Below are positions 38,622 through 47,193 of a stretch of 64,000 nucleotides of DNA, one piece after another (the first letter of the stretch is position 1; every line of letters begins with the position of its first letter). The position numbers and the translations under genes were made by a program. The notes under the pieces are model-generated. The model worked only from the letters and a program-made list of their open reading frames with translations, ran no database searches and was not told the DNA's origin. Source of the stretch: Pseudomonas sp. JAI120 (GTDB lineage Bacteria > Pseudomonadota > Gammaproteobacteria > Pseudomonadales > Pseudomonadaceae); the NCBI RefSeq assembly GCF_014207255.1, contig NZ_JACHCZ010000001.1, positions 1,293,378-1,357,377 of the forward strand. The letters are read 5' to 3'.

Positions 38622-39713
38622 CTACTCCTGGGATGGCAGCACCGGCTTCAACAACACCTTGATCGACTTGGTCGAATTGGCCAGCTCAAAGGCTTCGGCA
38701 AAATCATCCAGCGGGAAATCATGGGTGACGATGCCCTTGGAGGTGACCAGTCCGCGCTCGAACAGGTCGATGGCAATCGGGTAGCAGTAGGGGCCGAGGT
38801 GGGCGCCACGCACGTCCAGCTCCTTGCGGTCGCCGATGATCGACCAGTCCACGCTGGTCTCGGCACCGAACACACTGAACTCGACAAACCGACCAAGCTT
38901 GCGGATCAGATCCAGGCCCTGGGTGACGCCGGCCGGCACGCCGGTGGTTTCGATGTAGACGTCGCAGCCGTAATGGTCGGTAAGGCCATTGATCATCTCG
39001 CGGGCGTTGTCCCGCGCCGGGTTGATCACCACGTCGGCGCCGAATTTTTTCGCCAGCTCCAGGCGCTCATCGACCATGTCGATCACCACCAGTTTCTTCG
39101 GCGTTTTGAGCGCCGCGACCTGCACCATGCACAGCCCAAGGGTGCCCGCACCGGCGATCACCACCACGTCGTCAAGCTGGATATCGCCGCGGTTGACGGT
39201 GTGGATCGAGCAGGCCATCGGCTCCACCAGCGCCGAGTCTTCCAGCGACACCGACGCGGGAATCTTGTGCACAATGGCGGTCTTGGGAATGCGCATGTAC
39301 TGCGCCATGCCGCCTTCGGCCACTTCACGCTGGAAGCCGAAGATGTTGTGCACTTCACACATCCAATACTTACCCGACTTGCAGAAACGACACTTGCCGC
39401 ACGGCACGATCTGCTCGGCGATAACCTTGTCGCCCACCTGTACCTCGAAGTGCTCCTCGGCGCCCTCGCCCACTTGCTCCACATAACCGAAAAACTCGTG
39501 GCCCGGTACCACCGGCGCCTTGACCCAGGGGTTGTCGCCGCCCCAGAACATCGCCGCGCCCGAGTGGCACTTGCAGTCACTGGCGCAGATACCGCACGCG
39601 GCGATGCGGATCACCAGTTCATTGGGCCGCGCCTGGGGTTTGCCGATGCGTTCCAGGCGGTAGTCTTTGGGGCCGTGGCAGACGACGGCTTGCATTTGGG
39701 TGTGCTTGTCCAT
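38622..39713 (-). CDS. Zinc alcohol dehydrogenase, erythritol/L-threitol dehydrogenase-like
   Basis: A 363-residue medium-chain dehydrogenase. Catalytic zinc ligands are in GICASDCKCHSG and PGHEFFGYVE. The structural zinc cysteines are in CGKCRFCKSGKYWMC. The NAD fold has AGAGTLGLCMVQVA near 187. The C-terminal VDWSIIGDRKELDVRGAHLG closely resembles mycobacterial erythritol/L-threitol dehydrogenase (EltD). It probably oxidises a tetritol, or a related pentitol, to a ketose for the FGGY kinase. Substrate is inferred, not shown. Confidence 0.83.
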   Translation of the reverse strand: MDKHTQMQAVVCHGPKDYRLERIGKPQARPNELVIRIAACGICASDCKCHSGAAMFWGGDNPWVKAPVVPGHEFFGYVEQVGEGAEEHFEVQVGDKVIAEQIVPCGKCRFCKSGKYWMCEVHNIFGFQREVAEGGMAQYMRIPKTAIVHKIPASVSLEDSALVEPMACSIHTVNRGDIQLDDVVVIAGAGTLGLCMVQVAALKTPKKLVVIDMVDERLELAKKFGADVVINPARDNAREMINGLTDHYGCDVYIETTGVPAGVTQGLDLIRKLGRFVEFSVFGAETSVDWSIIGDRKELDVRGAHLGPYCYPIAIDLFERGLVTSKGIVTHDFPLDDFAEAFELANSTKSIKVLLKPVLPSQE

Positions 39714-39738
39714 GATGGTTGGCCTGTATGAGAGAAGT

Positions 39739-40731
39739 TTATTTATGGCGCTGACGGCTGATGAAAATCGCCAGCAAAATGATCCCGCCCTTGATCACGC
39801 TCTGGACGTAGGGCGACACCCCGAGCATGTTCAATCCGTTATTCAAGACCCCGAGCAGCATGGCACCGAGCAAGGTGCCGACAATCACCCCACGCCCACC
39901 GGCAATCGACGCGCCACCGAGTACCACGGCGGCAATCGCATCCAACTCGAACGACACACCGGCATTCGGCTGGCCGCTCATCAGGCGTGAGGTGAGCACC
40001 AGCCCGGCAATCGCGGCGGTCAGGCCGCTGATGCCGTACACCAGCAACTTGAAGCGCGCCGCGCGTACGCCGGACAAGCGCACGGCTTCTTCATTGCCGC
40101 CGATGGCGTAGATATAGCGGCCGATGCGCGTGTGTTGCAGCAGCACATAGGCGGCCAGGTAAGTGATCAGCATGATCAGGATCGGCACCTGGATGCCGAA
40201 CACGCTTTCGCGACCGAAAAAAGCAAACCAGTCCGGCAACCCGGAAATCGGGTAGCCGTCGGTGTACATCAGGCCCAGGCCACGGGCGATGCCCATGGTC
40301 GCCAGGGTGACGATGATCGGCGGCATGTGCAGGTAGGCCACGAACAGACCGTTGCCGATGCCGAACGCCACGCCGATCAGCATGCCGGCACCTATCGCCA
40401 GCCCCGGCGGCAGCCCCGCGACCATCAGCCCGGCCGTCAGCGTGCCGGACAACGCCATCACCGGCCCCACCGACAAATCGATGCCACCGGTGAGGATCAC
40501 GCAGGTCATGCCCACCGCGATAATCGCGTTGATCGACACCTGGCGCGCGATGTTCGTCAGGTTGCTGGCGGTCAGGAACGTGTCGCTGGCCAGGATCATC
40601 ACCAGGGTCACCACCACCAGTCCCACGAACGGATAGAACGCCGGCGAGCGCACCAGCCGCGCCAGGTTCAGGCGCAGCCGCGCGGTGTCAGCGCGGTTAA
40701 TGGACGTATTCACTTGAGCCCCCTGTTGCAT
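39739..40731 (-). CDS. Sugar ABC transporter permease (RbsC-like)
   Basis: A 330-residue permease of the ribose/xylose family with about ten hydrophobic helices. Family signatures: [20 protein letters not shown] near 75-95 and [17 protein letters not shown] near 260-276. It carries the substrate recognised by the binding protein encoded by 42269-43192. It overlaps the end of the ATPase gene by 35 bases, so the start may be a little further in; the frame and length fit the family. Confidence 0.92.
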   Translation of the reverse strand: MQQGAQVNTSINRADTARLRLNLARLVRSPAFYPFVGLVVVTLVMILASDTFLTASNLTNIARQVSINAIIAVGMTCVILTGGIDLSVGPVMALSGTLTAGLMVAGLPPGLAIGAGMLIGVAFGIGNGLFVAYLHMPPIIVTLATMGIARGLGLMYTDGYPISGLPDWFAFFGRESVFGIQVPILIMLITYLAAYVLLQHTRIGRYIYAIGGNEEAVRLSGVRAARFKLLVYGISGLTAAIAGLVLTSRLMSGQPNAGVSFELDAIAAVVLGGASIAGGRGVIVGTLLGAMLLGVLNNGLNMLGVSPYVQSVIKGGIILLAIFISRQRHK

Positions 40732-42205
40732 GGCGCATGACCTCTTGAGGATTGACGGCGGACGCTTCCAGGACCTTGACGATCGCGCCCTTGTGGAACA
40801 CGGCGACGCGGTCGCACATGCCGATGACTTCGGGCAGTTCGGAGGAAATCATGATGATCGCGTAGCCCTGTTCGGTGAGGCTGCGCATCAGCGCGTAGAT
40901 CTGTGCCTTGGCGCCCACGTCGATGCCGCGCGTGGGTTCGTCGAACACCAGCACGTCGCAGTGGTGGTTGATCCAGCGGGCAATCACCACCTTTTGCTGG
41001 TTGCCGCCGCTGAGGTTGAACACCCGGCTTTCGCCGCTCGGGGCCTTGATCGACAGCTGCTTCATCAACGCCTCGACGCTGGCGCACTCCTTGGCCTTGT
41101 CGATCAGGCCACCGGCGTTCTGGTACTTGGGCAGGTTGTTCAGGGAGATATTTTCGCGAATGCTGAAATCAGTGATCAGCCCTTCGCTCTTGCGGCTTTC
41201 CGGCAGCAGCCCGATGCCATGGGCCAGCGCCTGGGCCGGGTCGTCGAGGCGGATTTTTTCACCACGCAGCCACACCTCTTTGCTCACCGACGGCAGCGCG
41301 CCGAGCATGCCCAGGGCCAGCTCAGTGCGGCCGGAGCCGACCAGACCGGCAAAGCCGAGGATCTCGCCCTTGTGCAGTTGAAAGCTGTTATGCGGACCGT
41401 TGCGCACGAGCTGGATGTCCTTGACCTCCAACAACAACGGGCCGCGTTCGGTGCCGGACTTGGGCGGGAAACTGCATTCCAGGCGGCGGCCCACCATCAT
41501 TTCCACCAGGCGGTCGATATCGCTGTCGGCCACATCGGTCACGCCCACGTTGCCGCCGTCGCGCAGTACGCTGATGCGGTCGCACACCTGGAAAATCTCT
41601 TCCAGGTGATGGGAGATAAAAATCACCGCCACGCCCTGGCGCTTGAGCTCACGCATGATCTCGAACAGCAGTTCGGCCTCGCTGGGTGTCAGGGTCGCGG
41701 TGGGTTCATCCAGCACCAGCAAACGCGCATCCAGGGCCAGGGCCTTGGCGATTTCGACGAATTGCTGCTCGGCCACGCTCAAATGCTTGACCGCGCAATG
41801 CAGGTCGATGCTCACGCCCAGACGCTGGAACAACGCCTCGGCGGCCTCGACCATCTCGCGTTTGCGCAGCAGGCCAAAGCGGTTGCTCAGCTCATGGCCG
41901 AGGAAGATATTTTCCACCGCCGTGAGGTAGGGAATCAGGCTGAACTCCTGGAACACGATACCGATCCCGGCAGCGATTGCGTCGCGGTAAGTGGCGAAAC
42001 GTTGCGCCTGACCGTCGATGAGGATGCGCCCTTCGTCCTGATGCTCGACGCCGCCGAGGATCTTCATCAGGGTCGATTTACCCGCGCCGTTTTCGCCGAG
42101 CAAGGCATGGATCTCGCCGCGCTCGACTTGCAGGTTGATGGACTTGAGGGCCTGCACCCCCGGGTAACGCTTACAGATATTTTCCAGCTTCAGAAGACTG
42201 CTCAT
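40697..42205 (-). CDS. Sugar ABC transporter ATPase (RbsA-like, two domains)
   Basis: A 502-residue protein with two ATPase halves. The N-terminal half has Walker [15 protein letters not shown] near 37-50 and signature [15 protein letters not shown]. The C-terminal half has the degenerate Walker [14 protein letters not shown] near 287 and signature [14 protein letters not shown] near 400, as usual in RbsA/XylG proteins. It energises import of the sugar alcohol. Confidence 0.93.
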   Translation of the reverse strand: MSSLLKLENICKRYPGVQALKSINLQVERGEIHALLGENGAGKSTLMKILGGVEHQDEGRILIDGQAQRFATYRDAIAAGIGIVFQEFSLIPYLTAVENIFLGHELSNRFGLLRKREMVEAAEALFQRLGVSIDLHCAVKHLSVAEQQFVEIAKALALDARLLVLDEPTATLTPSEAELLFEIMRELKRQGVAVIFISHHLEEIFQVCDRISVLRDGGNVGVTDVADSDIDRLVEMMVGRRLECSFPPKSGTERGPLLLEVKDIQLVRNGPHNSFQLHKGEILGFAGLVGSGRTELALGMLGALPSVSKEVWLRGEKIRLDDPAQALAHGIGLLPESRKSEGLITDFSIRENISLNNLPKYQNAGGLIDKAKECASVEALMKQLSIKAPSGESRVFNLSGGNQQKVVIARWINHHCDVLVFDEPTRGIDVGAKAQIYALMRSLTEQGYAIIMISSELPEVIGMCDRVAVFHKGAIVKVLEASAVNPQEVMRHATGGSSEYVH

Positions 42206-42233
42206 GCCGCCGACCTCTCGCTCAGAAGGATGA

Positions 42234-42263
42234 CCAGGGCCCCACGCATACCGGGGGGCCTGG
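42234..42263 (-). promoter_or_regulatory. Intercistronic hairpin between binding-protein and ATPase genes
   Basis: CCAGGGCCCC and GGGGGGCCTGG pair around a nine-base loop, in the 63-base gap after the binding-protein stop. No T-run follows. It is the same arrangement seen after the Liv-type binding-protein gene, and probably favours binding-protein expression. Confidence 0.5.
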
Positions 42264-42268
42264 GCGGT

Positions 42269-43192
42269 TTACCAGCTGAAGTCCTTGGCCTTGGCCTGGT
42301 CGATCAGAGTGATGTCCACCGGGATAGTGGCGGGCACTTGCGAGCCCCACTTCTTCGCCAGGGCAATGCCCAGGGCCAGGCGGATCTGGTCGCGGGGGTA
42401 CTGGGCCGAGGTGGCGATGAATTTGCTGCCGGGCTTCTGGATCGCCTTGATCGCTTCCGGCGCGCCGTCGACGCTGACCAGTTTCACGTCCAGGCCGCTG
42501 GCCTCAATGGCAGAAAGCGCACCGAGGGAGCCGTTGTCGTTCACGCTGAAAATGCCCTTGAGGCCGGGTTGGGCCTGCAGCATGTTTTCGGTGACGGTCA
42601 GCGCCTGGTCACGCTCCTGCTTGCCGTTCTGGATGCTCACGATCTTGATGTCCGGGTGCTTGGCCACGGCCTCTTTGCAGCCGCGCACGCGCTCCAGGAT
42701 CGGCACCACGGCGATGCCGTCGAGGATGGCGATATTGCCTTTGTCGCCGATGTGCCTGGCCAGGTATTCACAAGCCTGGAAACCGGCGTCGAAGTTCTTC
42801 GAACCGACGAATGAATCCAGCGGGCCTTCGGCCTGGGCGTCCACCGCCACCACCACGACACCGGCGGCGTGAGCGGACTTGACGGCCGATTGCACGCCTA
42901 CCGAATCAGTGGGGTTGATCAGCAGGATATCGATGCCTTTTTGCAACATGTCTTCCACGTCGCTGACCTGCTTGGACACGTCGTGGCGGGCATCGGTGAT
43001 GATGAGTTTCGCACCGATGCTCGCGCCGGCTTCTTCCAGGGCGTTTTTCATGGTGACGAAATAGGGGTTGTTGATTTCCTGGAACGACGCGCCGATGCGG
43101 ATCGGTTTGGGGGCGTCGGCGAATGCCGGTACAGCGTTGCCGAGGGTGATGCTTACAGCCAATAAACACAGGGTTTTCGGGAGCATTTTCAT
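42269..43192 (-). CDS. Sugar ABC transporter substrate-binding protein (RbsB-like)
   Basis: A 307-residue periplasmic protein of the ribose-binding class. The signal peptide covers about 1-25 (cut near AFA). The mature chain starts with IRIGASFQEINNPYFVTMK, typical of this group, and ends with a LIDQAKAKDFSW tail. It is the first gene of the polyol operon. A LacI-type operator lies 35 bases upstream of its start codon. The ligand is likely a sugar alcohol in view of the downstream enzymes. Confidence 0.92.
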   Translation of the reverse strand: MKMLPKTLCLLAVSITLGNAVPAFADAPKPIRIGASFQEINNPYFVTMKNALEEAGASIGAKLIITDARHDVSKQVSDVEDMLQKGIDILLINPTDSVGVQSAVKSAHAAGVVVVAVDAQAEGPLDSFVGSKNFDAGFQACEYLARHIGDKGNIAILDGIAVVPILERVRGCKEAVAKHPDIKIVSIQNGKQERDQALTVTENMLQAQPGLKGIFSVNDNGSLGALSAIEASGLDVKLVSVDGAPEAIKAIQKPGSKFIATSAQYPRDQIRLALGIALAKKWGSQVPATIPVDITLIDQAKAKDFSW

Positions 43193-43226
43193 GGCGTGGT
43201 CTCTGTTTTGTTTTTATTTTTAGAGC

Positions 43227-43246
43227 AAATGTTATCGTTAACATTT
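43227..43246. promoter_or_regulatory. LacI-family operator of the polyol operon
   Basis: AAATGTTATCGTTAACATTT is a 20-base palindrome with one mismatched pair and the central CG of LacI-family operators. It lies 35 bases upstream of the start of the binding-protein gene. The LacI-type regulator at 35281-36285, at the other end of the operon, is the probable ligand-responsive repressor. Confidence 0.8.
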
Positions 43247-43357
43247 TGCGAGAAACTAGCAAGGAAACCAGGCCGGTGCAAGAGGCCGTTGGTCAGTCCC
43301 GAACAAATGTGGGATCGCCGGTGGTGAGCCGGTCGCCGAAACGAGCGTTGGCGAAAC

Positions 43358-43394
43358 GAAAAAAAAGGAGCAGCCGGTTCCGGCTGCCCCTTTC
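43358..43394 (-). terminator. Rho-independent terminator of the PPC-like gene
   Basis: On the minus strand GGGGCAGCCGG-AA-CCGGCTGCTCC is followed by eight T residues, 16 bases after the stop of the secreted protein gene. A clear intrinsic terminator. Confidence 0.9.
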
Positions 43395-43409
43395 ATTTAT
43401 CGCGATGTA

Positions 43410-44876
43410 TCAGTGTGTGATGTTCTGGGTGCAGATGTGTCCCAGGCTCACGTAAGGGACGTTATCACCGCCCACTCCCACACCTTGGAACTCATCCAGC
43501 TCGATGCGCCAGCCACCGAAGTTGAAGGTGGTGTCCCAGTTGTACGCCACACCGGTGCTGCTGTCCGGGATTACCACACGGTAGTCGCCGAAGCACTCAC
43601 CCAGGGAGGCGCTGGCCAGGGTCGCGCCTGCACTGTTGGTGGTGGCCTTGAAGTCGGTCCAATGGAACTCGGCACCGTCAAAGCGTTTGTCGACGCGCAA
43701 CACCGGCGTTACCCCCAGCAGCGGCACGCCCGTGGAGTCGGCCCATTGGGTCGACCAGTTCAACGTGCGCGCGGTCTGCGTTGCCAGAGGGAACACTGAC
43801 ACCGGTACCCGCACAATGTTGTCGCCCTTCACGTCGAAACTCTTCAACTGCGGCGCCGAACCCAGAGTCAGGTTGTATTGGACACTCGGATCCTGGGTGA
43901 CGCCAGGGTTGGCACGTACCCGCACTTGCGCCACATAGCCAGGTGCCAGACCGGAGGCAACCAGGTCATCGCCGACCGGTACCTGGACCCAGTTGTTACC
44001 TTCCAGACGCTCGAAGATCCACTGGTCACTCACCTCTTTTTTGTCATCGCTCAGGGACATCGCCACGTTTTGGCCACGGGTGGCCTGGAAGGCGAAGTAG
44101 TCGACATCATCCGGGTTGTCGAGATTGCCCGTCACCTTGTTCAGGGCGTCGGGCAGCACGAACGAGGCTTGCGGGGTGTCGTTGGGTTCATAGGCATCGA
44201 TGTTGGTGTCCACCGCCACGCCAAAACTGAACTGCGCGTCGGTGGCCTCATTGGCCACCATGTACCAGTAATAATCCCCCGCCGGCAGCACGCCCCCCAG
44301 GAATTCATCGGCATTGCCCGCGTTGTCGGAGGTACCGATCAGTTGGGGATTGCCCTGGCCGTCATCCCGGAACAGGCTCAGCGACATATTGGCACCGGCA
44401 CTTTGGTCAATCAGTTGCACCAATACGCGAGCACTTTGCGGCAGGTTGAAGTGGTAGGGAAACTCCTGGCCTGTCTGCACATCGGTAATGGTGTAGAGGG
44501 TATTGACGTCCAGCGTCGGAAACAGCGGCACGAATTCGGCGACCGCCGTTTTCAGCTGGTCCTGGGCGGGTTTCTTCAGTTCGCTGTCAGCGGTGGCAAC
44601 CGTGGTGGTTTTTGCCGGTTGACTGGCCACGGCCTTGGATTTTCCGGCCGCCTTGACCGCCATCGCCGCCTTGAGTTTTTGCTGCAACTGCGCGGAGATG
44701 GGCTTGGCTTCGAGCGTACCGCCCGACTTGAGGGCTTTTTCCGCAGCCTGCTTGGCCGTCTGTGCACTCAGTTTCGGGGTGGGCTGCGAAGGGTATTGCT
44801 CGGCCAGGGCGAAGGCCGAAACGAAGCAGGAGGCCGCCATGGCCGCGCCCAGCATAAAGGCTTTTTTCGATTTCAT
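43410..44876 (-). CDS. Secreted protein with pre-peptidase C-terminal-like domains
   Basis: A 488-residue secreted protein. The signal peptide covers about 1-26 (cut after ALA). An Ala/Lys-rich low-complexity stretch (about 35-105) precedes a PPC-like beta domain (about 130-225, with SLSLFRDDGQGNPQLIG and AGDYYWYMV). A second PPC-like domain begins at YEPNDTPQASFVLPDAL. No protease domain or catalytic motif is seen. It has its own terminator and stands alone. Function unknown; adhesion or carbohydrate binding are possible for PPC-type domains. Confidence 0.7.
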   Translation of the reverse strand: MKSKKAFMLGAAMAASCFVSAFALAEQYPSQPTPKLSAQTAKQAAEKALKSGGTLEAKPISAQLQQKLKAAMAVKAAGKSKAVASQPAKTTTVATADSELKKPAQDQLKTAVAEFVPLFPTLDVNTLYTITDVQTGQEFPYHFNLPQSARVLVQLIDQSAGANMSLSLFRDDGQGNPQLIGTSDNAGNADEFLGGVLPAGDYYWYMVANEATDAQFSFGVAVDTNIDAYEPNDTPQASFVLPDALNKVTGNLDNPDDVDYFAFQATRGQNVAMSLSDDKKEVSDQWIFERLEGNNWVQVPVGDDLVASGLAPGYVAQVRVRANPGVTQDPSVQYNLTLGSAPQLKSFDVKGDNIVRVPVSVFPLATQTARTLNWSTQWADSTGVPLLGVTPVLRVDKRFDGAEFHWTDFKATTNSAGATLASASLGECFGDYRVVIPDSSTGVAYNWDTTFNFGGWRIELDEFQGVGVGGDNVPYVSLGHICTQNITH

Positions 44877-45014
44877 TTTTTATCCATCCATAGTTAAAAA
44901 CTGAAGGTCAGGTGACATCCGGTCACCTGGGATGGAATGTAGGACATTACTGGATGCATGTACAGTATTTTTTCAGATGAATGTGGCCTTAAGGAAAAAT
45001 ACGTGTAGGAAAAA

Positions 45015-45155
45015 CTAGCCCCCTCGAACCTCTGCGTTTTCACTGAAGTAGCTCTCCAGCTGGTCGAGCTTCGTATATTCGGCAAAAAGTATCAGTCCCA
45101 CGACAACCAACATCCCGACAAACCACACAATGGTGTAAGCAAGAAAAAAACTCAT
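45015..45155 (-). CDS. Small single-helix membrane protein, candidate immunity partner
   Basis: A 46-residue ORF beginning MSFFLAYTIVWFVGMLVVVG and ending with a charged tail (KLDQLESYFSENAEVRGG). One strong transmembrane helix covers about residues 5-25. It starts two bases after the stop of the glycine-rich frameshifted gene upstream on the same strand. A small membrane protein right after a membrane-active-looking protein fits a toxin/immunity pair, but no family is recognised. Confidence 0.5.
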   Translation of the reverse strand: MSFFLAYTIVWFVGMLVVVGLILFAEYTKLDQLESYFSENAEVRGG

Positions 45156-45157
45156 GG

Positions 45158-45943
45158 CTAAGCCCCCTCTGGCTGGAATATCAAATCGCCATTGACCTCC
45201 AGGATCTGTCCCCCCAGAAACGCTCCGCCATCGCCGAATAAATTGCCTCCCGCATACCCACCCGCAGCACTTCCGATAACGCTACAGATCAGTTCACCAC
45301 GCCCTTTAGCCGCAATGCCTAAAAAAATGTTGCATGCGCGCCGACCCAGCTTAGCGCCAAAACTCGCAGCTCCAGCCGCCCCAGCCACTCCCCCCACCAA
45401 CCTCCTCGTCTCCACATACTTCGCCCTCCTGCACTGCGCCTCCCGCCCCGTCACACACGCCTCCTTGATCTCCAGCCCGGTCACGCCCACATCCAGCGCG
45501 ATCCCCATGAAAGTCCCGTTTCCCAACCACTTGGACATCTGCGCAATCTCGCGCATGCGCTTTGCATACCCGCGATCTCGCCTTTATGCAGATAGCTGTT
45601 GGTCGAAATCCCCAGCACCTTCTTCAACGACTCACTGCCCTGCAACCCCGTGCCGAACCGTGCAGCGCCTTGCAGTTGCAGATCCAGGCGCCGGAACAGG
45701 GCCTGGCGCTGTTGGATAAAACCATCCCGGTCCAAAGCACCGTCCTTCAAGCGCTGATGCAACCGCTCGATGTCCTCCAGGGTCTGCGCCACCTCATTCA
45801 GATGCCGCGACCAGGCCGGGGCGCAGGTGCCGGTTCAGCACATCAAAATGGTCAGAACGTTGTCGGCTCGGGGCAGCGCCCATCAGGCGGGATTTCAAGC
45901 TGTTGTAGTCCGTTGCGCGGTCGTTGATATAGCTCTGCGCCAT
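45158..45943 (-). pseudogene. Frameshifted gene for a glycine-rich, effector-like protein
   Basis: Three reading-frame pieces read as one protein of about 260 residues. It starts MAQSYINDRATDYNSLKS at 45943; the frame shifts near 45820 (continuing RHLNEVAQTLEDIERLHQ) and again near 45561. At 45561 one missing G in a GCGGG run would restore ...GEIAGYAKRMREIAQM... . The C-terminal part is rich in Gly and Ala (VGGVAGAAGAASFGAK, GSAAGGYAGGNLFG), like glycine-zipper membrane-inserting domains of bacterial effectors. No named family is recognised. Two lesions argue for a pseudogene, though sequencing error in G/C runs cannot be ruled out. Confidence 0.6.
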
Positions 45944-46080
45944 GCCTTACATCCGGGATGCAATGAAGATGGCGTCGAAATATAAGCAAGCACCTACGCC
46001 CCGAACACAAGCGCAGGTGGGCTGAATTGCATTTGGGAAGCTGCCTACTTCACGAAGAAACTGGGCCTACAGAAACAACC

Positions 46081-47193
46081 CTAATAACCGGTCATCTCCA
46101 GGTAACCCACCCCACCCTCAAACCGCACCGGTCCTTCCCAATACGGAATACTCAGGTTCATCCAGGCGTTGGGGTTGACGGCCTGGGTGGTGATATCCAG
46201 CTGCTTGCTGGGAATCTTCAGCGACCAGCGTGTGGGAATCTGGCGTCCGTCGATGGCTGTTGTGTCCAGCGGTGCCAGTTGGATATCGGCGTTGTGCAGG
46301 GTCTGGGTGTGGCCTTCGCGGTCGATCCAAGTGCCGGTCAGGTAGGACGCGCCGTCGGTTTGCCGCACACGAAACAGCATCAACTGCTCGCCACGGTCCA
46401 GGTGCAGGGAGAACCAGTCCCAACCGGTCTGACTGGCGGTCAACGGTTGGCTGCTCCATTCGCGGTCGAGCCACGCCGGGCCGCTGACCTGATACGTCTT
46501 GCCGTCGATGCTGACGCTGCCATCGGCGGTAAAAAAGGGTTGGCTGTAGTAGTACGACGCCTGGCCCTGGTCGGATTTGCGGCTGTAGCCGTTGTCGCCC
46601 TGCAGCACCAGCGGGCGGCTGGAGGTCAGGCGCAGGTCGTAGGCAAATTGCGCACCGCTGGCCTTGAGCTGCATGTCCGCCAACGCGCTCGCGGCGCCGG
46701 GCTGGCTGGCGAAATTCCAGTCGTCGATCCAGGCGTTGAACGGCACTGCCTGCGCCCCGGCCTGGCCGACGCCGCCGCGGGCGAAGCGTTCGGCGGCATA
46801 GTGATGGGTGGCGGAGGTGACGGCGGCGTGGCCAAGCCATACGGTCGAGTCGTGCCAGCCGGCTTGCGTCGGCTCGGCCTTGAGGGCGTTGCGAAACAGC
46901 GTCCATTGCACACCGAACACATTGCCTTGGGCGTCCTTGAGGTTGGCGGTGACGTACCACCACTCGATACGAAAGCCATCGTGGGGGCCGTGGTCCTCGG
47001 GAAAGCTGAAGACCTTGCCGGGCAGCACCTGGGCAAAGTCGGCCGCGTCACTGCCCAGGCCGGCGAAGCTTTCCGGCGGCGCAGGTTGTTGGTCGCACGC
47101 GCCTAACAGCAACAGAAGAAGCCCTGTAGGAGCGAGCTTGCTCGCTCCTACAGAGAGTACAGCCAGGAACAGGGACTTAATCTTCATGGGCAA
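46081..47193 (-). CDS. Lipocalin-like/CrtC-type lipoprotein (AttH-like)
   Basis: A 370-residue protein of the carotenoid 1,2-hydratase/AttH lipocalin-like family. The N-terminus is hydrophobic and ends in a lipobox GACD, so it is probably a lipoprotein. The body has the family segments FRIEWWYVTANLKDAQGN, WTLFRNAL and WLDREWSSQPL. The signal region is interrupted by an in-frame REP palindrome (47124-47153) that encodes VGASKLAPTG. It overlaps the ABC permease gene by 17 bases on the same strand. AttEFGH-type systems pair such a lipocalin with this ABC transporter; their substrate is not established to my knowledge. Confidence 0.8.
   Translation of the reverse strand: MPMKIKSLFLAVLSVGASKLAPTGLLLLLLGACDQQPAPPESFAGLGSDAADFAQVLPGKVFSFPEDHGPHDGFRIEWWYVTANLKDAQGNVFGVQWTLFRNALKAEPTQAGWHDSTVWLGHAAVTSATHHYAAERFARGGVGQAGAQAVPFNAWIDDWNFASQPGAASALADMQLKASGAQFAYDLRLTSSRPLVLQGDNGYSRKSDQGQASYYYSQPFFTADGSVSIDGKTYQVSGPAWLDREWSSQPLTASQTGWDWFSLHLDRGEQLMLFRVRQTDGASYLTGTWIDREGHTQTLHNADIQLAPLDTTAIDGRQIPTRWSLKIPSKQLDITTQAVNPNAWMNLSIPYWEGPVRFEGGVGYLEMTGY
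47124..47153. repeat. REP palindrome inside a signal-peptide coding region
   Basis: CTGTAGGAGCGAGC-TT-GCTCGCTCCTACAG is a perfect 14-base inverted repeat of the GAGCGAGC family. It lies in frame inside the 5' end of the lipocalin-like gene and is translated as VGASKLAPTG. Its length keeps the frame open. Confidence 0.85.

Noticed and set aside
40730-42814. A 694-codon plus-strand frame opposite the sugar ATPase and binding-protein genes
   Set aside because: It runs across two clear genes and the gap between them; its composition is that of a shadow frame.
36282-43192. A plain xylose (xylA/xylB/xylFGH) operon
   Set aside because: No xylose isomerase gene is present, and the two dehydrogenases point to sugar alcohols instead.
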